A stretch of DNA of 64,000 nt from Phymorhynchus buccinoides (GCA_017654935.2 CM065682.1:34505342-34569341), one strand, 5' to 3'; numbered from the stretch's first letter, positions 10,120 to 21,541 are shown. The notes: a model not told the origin generated them from the sequence alone. Made by a program: numbers and translations.

Positions 10120-12149
10120 TGAGAGGCATCAGGGGGCTGGTGCTGATCCAGATGATGATGGAGATGATGATGATAATGATAACAACATTGACGATGTGTT
10201 CAGGTGTTGAGCCTGGATGGGGGAGGCACCAGGGGCCGGTGCTGATCCAGATGATGATGGAGGTGATGATGATGATGATGACGACATTGACGATGTGTTC
10301 AGGTGTTGAGCCTGGATGGGGGAGGCACCAGGGGCGGGTGCTGATCCAGATGATGATGGAGATGATGATGATGATGATGACGACATTGACGATGTGTTCA
10401 GGTGTTGAGCCTGGATGGGGGAGGCATCATGGGCCTGGTGCTGATCCAGATGATGATGGAGATGATGATGATGATGACGACATTGACGATGTGTTCAGGT
10501 GTTGAGCCTGGATGGGGGAGGCATCATGGGCCTGGTGCTGATCCAGATGATGATGATGATGACGACATTGACGATGTGTTCAGGTGTTGAGCCTGGATGG
10601 GGGAGGCACCAGGGGCCGGTGCTGATCCAGATGATGATGGAGATGATGATGATGATGATGACGACATTGACGATGTGTTCAGGTGTTGAGCCTGGATGGG
10701 GGAGGCACCAGGGGCGGGTGCTGATCCAGATGATGATGGAGATGATGATGATGACGACATTGACGATTTGTTCAGGTGTTGAGCCTGGATGGGGGAGGCA
10801 CCAGGGGCGGGTGCTGATCCAGATGATGATGGAGATGATGATGATGATGATGATGACATTGATGATGTGTTCAGGTGTTGAGCCTGGATTGGGGAGGCAT
10901 CATGGGCCTGGTGCTGATCCAGATGATGATGGAGGTGATGATGATGATGATGACGACATTGACGATGTGTTCAGGTGTTGAGCCTGGATTGGGGAGGCAC
11001 CAGGGGCGGGTGCTGATCCAGATGATGATGAAGATGATGATGACATTGACGATGTGTTCAGGTGTTGAGCCTGGATGGGGGAGGCATCAGGGCCCGGTGC
11101 TGATCCAGATGATGATGGAGATGATGATGATGATGACATTGACGATGTGTTCAGGTGTTGAGCCTGGATGGGGGAGGCACCAGGGGCGGGTGCTGATCCA
11201 GATGATGATGGAGATGATGATGATGATGATGACATTGACGATGTGTTCAGGTGTTGAGCCTGGATTGGGGAGGCATCATGGGCCTGGTGCTGATCCAGAT
11301 GATGATGGAGGTGATGATGATGATGATGACGACATTGACGATGTGTTCAGGTGTTGAGCCTGGATTGGGGAGGTACCAGGGGCGGGTGCTGATCCAGATG
11401 ATGATGAAGATGATGATGACATTGACGATGTGTTCAGGTGTTGAGCCTGGATGGGGGAGGCATCAGGGCCCGGTGCTGATCCAGATGATGATGGAGATGA
11501 TGATGATGATGACATTGACGATGTGTTCAGGTGTTGAGCCTGGATGGGGGAGGCACCAGGGGCGGGTGCTGATCCAGATGATGATGGAGATGATGATGAT
11601 GATGACGACATTGACGATGTGTTCAGGTGTTGAGCCTGGATGGGGGAGGCATCAGGGCCCGGTGCTGATCCAGATGATGATGGAGATGATGATGATGACA
11701 TTGACAATGTGTTCAGGTGTTGAGCCTGGATGGGGGAGGCACCAGGGGCGGGTGCTGATCCAGATGATGATGGAGATGATGATGATGATGATGATGATGA
11801 TGTGTTCAGGTGTTGAGCCTGGATTGGGGAGGCACCAGGAGCGGGTGCTGATCCAGATGATGATGGAGATGATGATGATGACATTGATGATGTGTTCAGG
11901 TGTTGAGCCTGGATGGGGGAGGCACCAGGGGCGGGTGCTGATCCAGATGATGATGGAGATGATGATGATGATGACGACATTGACGATGTGTTCAGGTGTT
12001 GAGCCTGGATGGGGGAGGCATCAGGGCCCGGTGCTGATCCAGATGATGATGGAGATGATGATGATGATGATGACATTGACGATGTGTTCAGGTGTTGAGC
12101 CTGGATGGGGGAGGCACCAGGGGCGGGTGCTGATCCAGATGATGATGGA

Positions 12150-12180
<31 letters not shown>

Positions 12181-12750
12181 TGTTCAGGTGTTGAGCCTGG
12201 ATTGGGGAGGCACCAGGGGCGGGTGCTGATCCAGATGATGATGGAGATGATGACATTGACGATGTGTTCAGGTGTTGAGCCTGTATTGGGGAGGCACCAG
12301 GGGCGGGTGCTGATCCAGATGATGATGGAGATGATGATGATGATGATGATATTGACGATGTGTTCAGGTGTTGAGCCTGAATGGGGGAGGCACCAGGGGC
12401 CGGTGCTGATCCAGATGATGATGGAGATGATGATGATGATGATGACATTGACGATGTGTTCAGGTGTTGAGCCTGGATTGGGGAGGCACCAGGGGCGGGT
12501 GCTGATCCAGATGATGATGAAGATGATGATGACATTGACGATGTGTTCAGGTGTTGAGCCTGGATTGGGGAGGCATCAGGGGCCTGGTGCTGATCCAGAT
12601 GATGATGGAGATGATGATGATGATGACATTGACGATGTGTTCAGGTGTTGAGCCTGGATGGGGGAGGCATCAGGGGGCTGGTGCTGATCCAGATGATGAT
12701 TTGGATGCTGATGGAGATGATGATGATGATGACATTGACGATGTGTTCAG
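10120..12750 (+). repeat. 85-106-bp tandem array carrying the PLA2G6 catalytic-loop acceptor
   Basis: About 27 units. Each has GACGATGTGTTCAG|GTGTTGAG, then CCTGGATGGGGGAGGCA(C/T)CA, GTGCTGATCCAG and a variable (GAT)n run. The unit copies the intron end and the codons for [16 protein letters not shown] of the real exon at 12751. Most units have a 1-bp deletion (GGGGCGGGTG for GGGGCCTGGTG) that breaks this frame; a minority (near 10400, 10500, 10874, 11250, 12550 and 12644) keep DGGGI or DWGGI in frame. The long open frames here are repeat artefacts, not genes. Confidence 0.95.
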
Positions 12751-12904
12751 GTGTTGAGCCTGGATGGGGGAGGCATCAGGGGCCTGGTGCTGATCCAGGT
12801 GCTGATGGAGGTAGAGGTGGCGGTGGGCAAGCCCATCAGGGAATGCTTTGACTGGATCGGCGGCACCAGCACAGGGGGCATACTGGCCCTGGGCATTGGC
12901 AGGG
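12751..12904 (+). CDS. PLA2G6: PLA2G6 catalytic exon: DGGGIRG loop and GTSTG serine
   Basis: It encodes [16 protein letters not shown], the glycine-rich oxyanion-hole motif of patatin-like phospholipases, then [19 protein letters not shown] with the nucleophile serine codon at 12868-12870 inside GXSXG. The acceptor GTGTTCAG is the last of about 40 similar ones; the donor is AGGG|GTGAGG, leaving phase 1. Entering at the previous copy (12645) would read the catalytic region out of frame and reach a stop at about 12849-12851, so 12751 is the only productive start. The serine lies 133 residues before the DGG aspartate downstream, which agrees with the dyad spacing I recall for mammalian iPLA2-beta. 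Confidence 0.95.
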
Positions 12905-13958
12905 GTGAGGGCTGGTTGTCAGTCTGTCCCTGACATTAACTGGGCATAGGAGCTGCTTTTTTCTGGTATACATCTTCCAGTTTTGAGAGTGCCCTAAAAT
13001 CTGGCTTTCTGTTTTGGAGTATATTTAGGGTGTAAAATCATCTGCCACAAATTATTGGATTATGGGCAAAATGACGATTGTGGACATCAGGATGGTTTAG
13101 TGTGTAATTCTTATTTGACTGAGCTTGGGAAGTTAAGACAGCAATTAGGGTTTTTGTTCCAAAGCGTTGCAAATTTTGACGTAAGTGTGTTTTAGTGTTG
13201 TAAAAAGACACCCCCCATGCTCTCCTGCTCTCCCCCCTCCCCCTACTAAGCAAAACTGTTGCTGCTTTGTGGGGGTTGAGGTTTAAGCATTTTCATGAAG
13301 TGTAGTTTCAGATCTTTGGTTTTCACCGTTTTTCATGTAAGGTTTTGGGTTTACAGGAAGTCTAGTGTCAGGTTTCTGGAGCTCCTTGCACTTGCATCCC
13401 TGTGGCCATTGTATTGTATTATATAGAATTGCCCTGCTTTTGACATTGGCAAGGGTGAGGGTTGGTAACAGCCAACTGCATTCACTGTGCATATTGTATT
13501 ACATTTTAATGTATAGCATGCACAGCACACAAATTCCCTACATTCTGTCTACTTTTAGCTTTCCTCTGACAGTAAATTTTAGCTAAGACCAAGCACTTGT
13601 CTCTAGTTCTTTCCTTTCATACAGGCAAGTACTTTTCTCAGTTGTGGTTAGGGTTAGGAAAGATCTTGCATGTGTTATACTAAAACAAAATATAGGTGAA
13701 ATCTTTTGGGTTCAGTTGTGCTGGTGATGGTGATGAATGCTAAAAGTACTGGTCGACACAAACTAAATGGGCACTGAGCATTGTATTGTACTCTACTGCT
13801 TAAGAGTATTGGCAGGGATGAGTGCTAGGTGTTAGAGCTTGTAAAAACTGACTGATCTTTGTGTGCATGTGAGTGTTCATGATGATGCATAGCTTATAAG
13901 TCAACCCGTTTGTGTGCAGGCTTTTTCGCTGTCTTTCATCAAGCATTTTTGTGTCCAG
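12905..13958 (+). other. PLA2G6 intron with echoes of exon edges
   Basis: Two segments, 13436-13463 (GACATTGGCAAGGGTGAGGG) and 13803-13829 (AGTATTGGCAGGGATGAG), resemble the preceding exon's 3' edge and donor (GGCATTGGCAGGGGTGAGGG at 12893). At 13914-13951 the acceptor and first bases of the next exon are duplicated once: GTGTGCAGGCTTTTTCGCTG versus GTGTCCAGGTTTTCCCCTG. Otherwise AT-rich and non-coding. Confidence 0.6.
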
Positions 13959-14109
13959 GTTTTCCCCTGTCGTACATCAAGGGGCTGTATGTGAGGATGA
14001 AGGATGAAGTGTTCAAGGGCAACCGCCCCTACAACAGCGCTCTGTTTGAAAGCATGCTCAAACGAGAGTTTGGGGAGACGTCTGTCATGGCCGACATCAA
14101 GTCGCCCAA
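13959..14109 (+). CDS. PLA2G6: PLA2G6 catalytic-domain exon
   Basis: It enters with GT completing Gly (phase 1) and leaves as AA before GTATGT (phase 2). It encodes FPLSYIKGLYVRMKDEVFKG, then NRPYNSALFESMLKREFGE, strongly matching the group VI pattern 'YFRMKDEVFxGxRPY...FLKREFGE' as I recall it. The acceptor has one tandem decoy 42 bp upstream; using the true one preserves phase. Confidence 0.9.
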
Positions 14110-14446
14110 GTATGTGTAACAATTTTCTGACTTTGTTTGCTTTTTTTAATGGTTCTTTTCCAATGCCAGCTGTTGTCCAATCCCTTTGGCCGAGAAAGTG
14201 GGGATATTCCCTAGGCATAGAGAAAAAATTAATATATTAATGAATATCATTGTACATTAACACAGTAATCACTAATGTGTGTACATGAATGGGTGAGAAT
14301 GTTTTAATGTGGCTGAATGTGAATCAGTGAATGGAAGCACATTGAGTGTAAATTAACTATTGCTATAGAAATGCTCTCCATTATTATTATTATTATTATT
14401 AAGTGTAGAAATGATCACTAGATTTGTTTTCTCCCTGGCATTTCAG

Positions 14447-14583
14447 AGTGATGGTGATGGCAACATTAGCGGACAGGTATCCAGCCGCCTTGCACATTTT
14501 CCGTAACTACGAGCAGCCGTTTGAAGAGCCCCACAGCGACAGTGACGACTCCAAGAGATTCCCTCTGAAAACGCCTCCCAAGG
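14447..14583 (+). CDS. PLA2G6: PLA2G6 catalytic-domain exon
   Basis: A at 14447 completes Lys from the previous exon; the next codons read VMVMATLADRYPAALHIFRN, equivalent to '[22 protein letters not shown]' in vertebrates (from memory). An acidic, charged loop follows (EEPHSDSDDSKRF). The acceptor is CATTTCAG; the donor AAGG|GTATGT leaves phase 1. The loop is where orthologues vary most in length. Confidence 0.88.
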
Positions 14584-15756
14584 GTATGTGCCAAGAAAAT
14601 GTGGTTGTTTGATGGTGAGCAGGCATTGCTGCAGGCATTGCTGTAGAACTTCTGAACCCTGCATCAGTCGACAAGCCATTCTCTGCCCCCACCCCTCTTC
14701 CTCAACCATTCTTCCATTTCATTATTACTTGACACCAATAAGCATTCTCATAATCCACTTCAATTTTTTCACTTCTCTTCTTCTGCTTGTTAGACTTACG
14801 CAACAAATATTGAACATCAGAAAATACAAATGCTGCACATTCTTGAGTTAAATCAGTTTCATCAGCAGGTTTCCTGGAATAGTCAGTAATATATTGACTG
14901 TGGGTTCTGGACAAAAGCAGAAACAAAAGTTACCGTATTTTTCAGACTATAAGGTGCACCTGATTATAAGGGCCCCCCGAATTTTACACAAAATTCAGAT
15001 TTTGCTATTCTATTTTCTTACTATTTTAGCAGTCATATTATAAGGTGCAGGGGTCTCACTCTGGGGAAAAAGTATCACCTCAAAGTAAACAAAAATGGAA
15101 ATGTGTGTTGGTTATGCATTCTCAATGATCTTCACATTTGCTTTTTCGGATATACACAGAGCGGTCACATGTCTAGCATGTACAGAGCAGTTCGTGTTTG
15201 TTTGCTAATAACAAGAGGCAGGCAATGTATAGGGTGTTCCAAAAGTTGCGCGTTAAAGGTAAAATCCTAATGTGTTGTGTAACAATTATTTTATTATTTT
15301 TTCGGATGGGCCATCTGATCCACATTCTGGGAGACATAAGCAAGATCCTGCTGACATGTTAGAAACATAATTCTTAAAGGACACTTTGGAAATCCTAGGA
15401 TTTGTACCCACTATGTTTTTTTGGCTTCTCTTTGATGCACATGGATGCTCCTGCTTTCAGGATGTTCTGAAAAGCAGGATTTTTTTTATTGCCTGGAGCC
15501 GGCGTCGCCGGATTATGAGAATTTGAGAAGCAACAAATTTCCTATTTATGAACGTTTTGTCGGTTTCTCCCATGTGTAGAATATAAAAGAAACGAATACA
15601 GATTAATATTTACATGCCTTTACCAGGAACTTTATATTTTTAGGATTGTTCAAGTTGTTAACACGGCGGCCCTTGGACCCCTGCCTTGCAGGATTTTTGA
15701 AATTTCCCAGGAGTACCCATGGATGCATGATTTTTTCGACACGGTGTATATTACAG
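14584..15756 (+). other. PLA2G6 intron
   Basis: At 14931 a half copy of the 'TACCGTATTTTTCAGACTATAAGG' element begins (to about 15070); compare 25242. The rest is AT-rich. The coding-looking bases just before 15757 are intronic: only the acceptor GTATATTACAG at 15756 restores phase and gives a sequence that matches the family. Confidence 0.65.
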
Positions 15757-15911
15757 AGCAGCTGATCTGGGAAGCGGCCCGCAGCACAGGGGCAGCCCCC
15801 ACCTACTTCAGAGCCTTTGGCCGCTTCATGGATGGAGGGCTGATCTCCAACAACCCCACCCTGGACATGCTGACCGAGGTCCATGAGTACAACGTGGGAC
15901 TGCGCCTCACT
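15757..15911 (+). CDS. PLA2G6: PLA2G6 catalytic exon with DGG aspartate
   Basis: It starts with AG completing Glu and encodes [20 protein letters not shown], then [19 protein letters not shown] (Asp codon 15831-15833) supplies the second member of the Ser/Asp dyad. It ends in phase 0 before GTGAGT. An earlier acceptor (GCCTTGCAG near 15690) would keep the frame open but breaks phase with 14583 and adds residues absent from orthologues, so I chose 15757. Confidence 0.92.
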
Positions 15912-15968
15912 GTGAGTCCACTTCTTTAAACTCCACCTTGGTTGTAGATTTGTTTGTGCAAAGGATTA

Positions 15969-16406
15969 CCGTAAAATGTGGACTATAAGCCGCTACTTTT
16001 TTTTTCTCAACTTTGGCCCATGCGGCTTATCTGTGGATTTTTTCAATTCTATCTTTATCAGTATAATTACATTTGTTTTCAGCCAAATTCTTCAGTCTAT
16101 TTTGAGCTTCTTTTGAGCTCTCAAAATTGGTTTTGACAATTTATTGATTCAAATCCCATGTTTAAAGTGTTTAAGAGTATCACATACTCATGTTGTAATG
16201 GGAGAATGTGCACATGTGTTCATTATTTGTAATAAGGCAGGCAAAATGTACTGTTTTTTGTTTTAGCTTTGACACCTTTTTGCGAATATCATTTTCTCTG
16301 CGGCTTATAAACTGATGCGGCTTATATGTGAAAAAGTACCTGATATTCTGTCAATTTAAGGGATGCGGCTTAAATACAGGTGCGTCTGATAGCCCAGTTT
16401 TTACGG
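15969..16406. mobile_element. TA-flanked MITE, 'ACTATAAGCCGC' family
   Basis: It begins CCGTAAAATGTGGACTATAA and ends CAGTTTTTACGG, with TA on both sides (15967-15968 and 16407-16408). GCGGCTTA motifs recur inside. 438 bp, non-coding, in a PLA2G6 intron. Terminal features fit Tc1/mariner-type MITEs. Confidence 0.7.
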
Positions 16407-16451
16407 TACTCATAAGTTGTATTATAGTATTGTATATAGAGTGCATTTTTG

Positions 16452-16745
16452 TTCTTCCTCTTTTGTGTTCCCAGGCCATGGGTATTATGGGGAAGGCATA
16501 GTTGTATCTGGTCTTCCAGTATTGTCATCATCTCATTGTCTTCAGCCAACACATTCCGATTTTGAAGGGGTTTAAGAAGAAAATAGTTTTAAAGAGTTTC
16601 TAGAAACAGAAGCAGAAACAATTGGTCAATAAAGTAGAAAAAAATAGTAATAATATTAAATAAACAAAAAGGCAGGGTAAGAGTATGTAATCAATTAGAG
16701 GAAGTGCTTGTGCAGACCTTTCTAACTTTCTAAGCTTTGGGGAAC
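16452..16745 (-). repeat. Dispersed repeat R2 copy
   Basis: It shares GTTCCCAGGCCATGGG, CAACACATTCCGATTTTGAA and AGAGGAAGT with the copy at 8443. Same orientation, more diverged, with an internal AT-rich change. Confidence 0.65.
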
Positions 16746-16806
16746 TCCTTGTACTGTTTTTTGTTTCTTTATTTTTATATAAGGATGATTGCTTTTTCAC
16801 TTTTAG

Positions 16807-16974
16807 GGTCAAGAGGACAAAGTGAAGCGGATGGGTGTTGTGGTGTCACTTGGCACGGGCCGCATTCCAGTGTCAGACGTAAAAAATGTGGACGTGTTCC
16901 GTCCAGAGGGATTTTTGGATGCCTACCGGGCTGTGTCTGGCGCTTTGTCGCTCAGTCGTATGCTGATTGATCAG
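16807..16974 (+). CDS. PLA2G6: PLA2G6 catalytic-domain exon
   Basis: Exactly 56 codons, phase 0 at both ends; acceptor TTTTTAG-like and donor CAG|GTCAGC. It encodes GQEDKVKRMGVVVSLGTGRI, then VDVFRPEGFLDAYRAVSG. The VVSLGTGR strand and loop is a firm group VI landmark. Ends with SLSRMLIDQ, equivalent to the helix before the final conserved segment. Confidence 0.92.
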
Positions 16975-17648
16975 GTCAGCTGTCTCTCTCTCTCTGTGTC
17001 TCCATCTGTGTGTTTTGAGTGTTCCACCGAAAGAGTTACATTTTAAACAATAACTCTGTTAACTCAGCTTGCTCTGTGCTGTAACTTTAGTCTTTACTGA
17101 CTGAATGTTTGGTTCAGGTGGACTCAACAAATAAAAAACCCAACAACAACCATACATATTATATTGCAAATCACTCAGGTTTATTGTAGTTATCCCTTAA
17201 GTGTCCATTCTTTGCAAAAGCTGTTTTTGCCTTTATCTTTGAAATACCCACCTACTTGGGGAATGAAAAACAAGTACCTCAGAGTAAGTATTCTGACTAC
17301 CCAACTGACTGGCCAAAACTGTCTTCAATTGTGAGGTGGTAGTTTTACTGGAGACTCTTTTAGTAATGAGTAAATAGAGAAGTAAGTAGGGTATATAATG
17401 CTCGGGTGCCTGTTTGGCATGGTTCGACTGTACTTCTTGCCTGACAAGTTATCGAGGCAGGTTCTGTTAGCTGCGCTGTTCTGCCCAACATTTTGACAGG
17501 TGCTGGGTGAAATGAGTTGATACAAACAAATCCCTGTATGTAAGATCTTAGATTGCAGACAGATTTTCTGTACTTTTCCTCAATTGGTTCTTGCTGAAAA
17601 TGTTTGTATGTGTTGGATTATTAATCTGTTCATTTTCCTCCCATGCAG

Positions 17649-17870
17649 GCGTCGATATCCGAGGGTCGTGTGGTGGACCGTGGGCGGGCGTGGTGCAGCA
17701 TGCTGAACGTGCCTTACTTCCGCTTCAGCCCCCAGCTGTCGGAGGACGTGGCCCTGGACTGCCACAACTACGCCACACTCATCAACATGATGTGGGAGAC
17801 GCACTGCTACATGGTCGCCAACCGACACCGCCTGCACGAGCTGGCCAACCTCCTACGCTCTGCCGACTGA
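17649..17870 (+). CDS. PLA2G6: PLA2G6 last coding exon
   Basis: Acceptor CCATGCAG. It encodes ASISEGRVVDRGRAWCSMLN, then PYFRFSPQLSEDVALD and a C-terminal helix HRLHELANLLRSAD before TGA at 17868-17870. 'GRxVDRxRAWC' and 'YFRxxPQL' are family landmarks (from memory). GC-rich coding sequence turns abruptly into AT-rich 3' UTR. Confidence 0.93.
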   Translation, partial: ASISEGRVVDRGRAWCSMLNVPYFRFSPQLSEDVALDCHNYATLINMMWETHCYMVANRHRLHELANLLRSAD

Positions 17871-18150
17871 CTGTGCTGTGCAGAAAAGTGGCTCACAAAG
17901 AGTATTGTCTTCTTGGTTCAATATTCTCTGAAGACTGACATTGCCTGTGCTATGGAGAAAAGTGATTCCCAAAGAGCATTGTCTTCTTGGTTCAATATTC
18001 TCGGAAGACTGTATCTGTATCTGTATCTGTATCAGTTACATTGAAGGAGCCTATAAAAGCCTATGAAGACTGAAGTTGTTTGTGCTCTGTAAAAAAGTGA
18101 CTCTCAAAGACTATTGTCTCCTTAGTTCAATTTTCTCTGTAGAAAACTGA
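17871..18150 (+). repeat. PLA2G6 3' UTR with three tandem copies of a ~70-bp unit
   Basis: Three units share 'GACTG...TGTGCT.TG', AAAAGTG, 'CAAAGA.TATTGTCT' and 'GTTCAATATTCTC' near 17870, 17936 and 18065. A (TATCTG)n run at 18010-18034 separates the second and third. The first unit starts in the stop-codon context. Confidence 0.75.
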
Positions 18151-20169
18151 TCTGTATTGTATTTCAAAAGATTTTGATTACTTTTTCTGTAGAAAACAGT
18201 AACGACTTTTTAAAAAACGAATCAGCTTTGTCAAAGAGAATATTGAACCAGATTGTCAGTATTCTATTGGAGTCTGTGACATCAGCACTTGTCGGTAAAC
18301 CTGTTTTACTCTGATGACCGAATGCCATCTCAATTCTACCTTCTTTTCTGACTGACTTTCTGCATTTCTCTGATTGAATGCCCGTATCTATTCTCTCTTC
18401 TTTACTGCTACAAGGTTTACAACCAAAGCAACATGGCCTGCTTATGCTGGCAAATCTTCTGTGTTCCACTGACAGTATTTGCCCTCAGTTGTTTCTTCTC
18501 TTTTTTCTTTTAACTTTTCTTTACATGGCTACAGTTCTGAAGTGAAGACACCGCAGATGAGGCTTTTCATATGCAATAATTTTAAATCTTTTTCTGCTAA
18601 GGTCTATTACAAATGAGCTCTATCAGAAATGTGTCCATTTTGGTTTGTTCCTGTCTAAGTCAGTTGGCCAAATTCTATCTTTTAGGATACTTGTACAAGT
18701 GGTGAGCATGTACATGTGTTTTATTGTAGTATGATTTAAACCACCAATACCTAAAGCTATGTCTTCCGAAAGATGGAAATGGGGTTTAGTGTGTACTTAT
18801 GACAATGTGCATTTGTTTGCACATGATTTCTGAATGTACAGCCATTATCATTTGCTCAGTTTTGACCTTTGTATTTTGCTGTCTAATCTTCAGAGCTTTA
18901 TAGTGGCCTACTCCCTTGTCACATTCCGAGTCCCATCATACAGCCACAGTTTGATTTACGAATATGGATTGATTAATGCTAGGCTGTCCAGAGGCAACCC
19001 ACCAGAGGAGGCATTACACAGCTGGTAAAGTTCATTGGACCCTGTTTTGATCTGAAATGCACAGGATGCCACCTACTGAACCCTTCACTGATGACAACAA
19101 TGGCTTTTTTGAGTTGCAGAGCTTAATCAAAAGCAGGATCCACCAGACTGCAGTCTGCATTTCTACCTTTGCACCATGTTTGATAGTGTGTTGAAACTTT
19201 CACATAAAGAATATAAGGAATGAAGTTGCAACCATTATTAAATCTGGGTAAAACAAACATACCTTTTTAAAAAAACTGAAACGGGTTATGCAGATTAAAC
19301 CTGTGGCGTTTCACTTGTTGCTGACCTTACTGTTCTTTATTTTTTCTTAAAGGTCATTGGTTATATCAGTGTTGTTACTTACTGATATTTATGGCAGTTA
19401 CTGTGATAGGGCGTTTCATCTGTGGCCACTGAATGTACAGTTGTGTGGACATTTTCAACGAAGCAGTTTACATCACAAATTTGGAGAAGAGTAGTATATT
19501 ATGTATGATTAAAAAGAATGTTTCCTTATGTTCCTCGTTTTTCTTCACATCTCTTTATTATTGTTTCTAAAGGCAATAGAATCAATTCTTGCAAAGACAA
19601 GCGTGTACTATGCATTCCAATCTCCCACCCCCTTTTAAACAGGTTGGTGGTTCATTGTCATCAAATCTTTTGCATGTGTCTTTAACAAAAAATTGTTCTT
19701 ACTATCCTTTCACATTGTGAATTTTAAGTATTGATAAAACAAAGGGATAGATGCGCACAGACCTTTGATCTGGTTTTGTTGCATTTCTTTTAATCTTTTT
19801 TGTAACCTGCCCTTTTCATGTTGTTGGATTGCTTTTCATCTCTCATCATCTGATTATATGGAAAACAATGTACAAATGTACAGGCTTTCTCACCTCTTTC
19901 AGTCTTTGACAATGAGTGTCACAACAAAAATCCCATATCTGATTAGGCCACAACAATCTCTCACTAATTTTTTTTTATATGTAAAGATAAGCTGTAGCTG
20001 TATTACTGTTTGTCTTTCTGCCATGGTTTTCATCTTTACCATTCTTCTTCCACTCCAACCTCACCTCTTTCTCTTCTTCCTCTTCATGTCTTCTTGGGAA
20101 AGCCATCTTATATATATTTTCGAAATCTGTATGTGTGTCTGTCTGTCTGTGTGTGTGTGTGTGTGTCCC
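18151..20169 (+). other. PLA2G6 3' flank, no gene seen
   Basis: AT-rich sequence, probably the rest of a long 3' UTR and then intergenic DNA. Positions 18896-19090 match the 3' part of the retroposon at 7173 (CATTCCGAGTCCCA, GAGGCAACCCACCAGAGGAG, GGATGCCACCTACTGA). I could not choose a polyadenylation site with confidence. Confidence 0.5.
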
Positions 20170-20465
20170 TTATGCACGGCCACAGTTCTCAACCGATCGA
20201 CACCAAATTTGGTATCAAGCATCCTTGGCACCCTCGAAGGTCATGCAGTCCTTAGGATGAAGCGCGATAAGGATGAAGCACGATAAGTCGAGCCGCACGC
20301 GAAGCGCAAAGACTCGAAGCGCGCAAGCGTTGAGTCGATCAAAGGGGGCGGAGTCAAAAAGGGGGCGGAGTTTAGCGGAGCGCGAAGCGTGAGAAGTCGA
20401 ACTGCGCGCGAAGCGCAAGGATTCGAACCGCGCAGGCGCGGAGTCTTTAAACCTATGTCTCATGT
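20170..20465 (+). repeat. Dispersed repeat R3 (GCGAAGCG-rich)
   Basis: It opens with CGGCCACAGTTCTCAACCGA and CACCAAATTTGGTATCAAGC, then a run of GCGAAGCG/GAAGCGCG motifs to about 20440. The first 75 bp recur twice on the minus strand at about 41440-41510 and 41745-41825. High local GC and CpG set it apart from its AT-rich surroundings. Class unknown. Confidence 0.7.
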
Positions 20466-21541
20466 GCCAAGGGTTCCACAGCTAGTATATATATATATAT
20501 ATCTTTTTTAACTGACAATGTGATTGATTCAATTATTATTTGTAGAATGGCCTTGGGCACAACAGTTTAAAAATCAATTGTAGTGTGAAGTTTAGCATCA
20601 TGGACAAGTTTACACATTTAAACAGATGCAAAAGGGGGAAAAATAACAAGCAAAAAGTAATCAAGCAAGCATGCAACCTATCTACTTTGCAAAAAAATTA
20701 ATTAAGAAAAATGTCAGTGTATCACTAATGGAATGAATGGTCAGTGTATAAAGTATAATATTATTACTGCTATGCAGACATGCTGGTTTTCTTTTCTTTA
20801 TTCATAACTTTGTTTAGAAACTTGAGCATTTATTCATAACTTTGTTTAGAAACTTGAGCAAAGATACTTTCCAACTCCGGATTGTTCATGTTAGTTTTGG
20901 TTGTTGAAAATTCCGCTTAGGTAATTTTCTTTTTTCTTTTTGTTTCCTTTTATTTGCCTTATGGCTCCGAGTAGGAACCAAAACTAACATTCGTTTAGAA
21001 AGTTTTATGTTAAGAGGTTAAATGGTCTGATGGAAAATCCTGGTAAATGTGCTTGTGAATATCAGTGGTGCAGTTGTGTTTACTTGATTATCAGACTTCT
21101 TTTGCAGAGTAGGGATTTTGAAGCCAATCTTTTAAGTTATTTATGTATTTTTTGTCCAAGGTACCTTGTACATCTATTACTTCTTGTCATCATCTTTTTG
21201 AGTTTTTAACTCTTTATTTTGTTGTGTTTATTATGATCAAATGCACTATTTCTTCATTTGCATCATCATCAATTCAGATTCACTGACTTCATGATCTTTT
21301 GATTCCTTCTCTTCTTTTTCTTGATCTTGTTCTTGATCCTTGCTCTTCTTTTTTGATTGTGTCTTGCACTTGCATGGATGTGCTCGGGATCATGAGCTTA
21401 GGAGCATAATGGATTATGTAAACTGCGCTGAAAAACAAGTTTAATGTCAATCTTACATGATTGGTACTGCCTGGTGTTGACGAGGTTTCATGAGGCGCAT
21501 GTATGTCCAAACAAGCACGGTGTGTGCATGTGATATTGAAA

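Noticed and set aside
10119..12757. Long open frames of up to 466 codons with MMMEMMMM and [13 protein letters not shown] repeats
   Set aside because: They are translations of the exon-edge minisatellite, open because units differ mostly by multiples of three. The only supported coding sequence is the exon starting at 12751.
15692..15756. In-frame upstream extension of the PLA2G6 DGG exon ([15 protein letters not shown])
   Set aside because: The acceptor at 15691 breaks phase with the preceding exon and adds residues not expected in the family; 15757 restores phase exactly.
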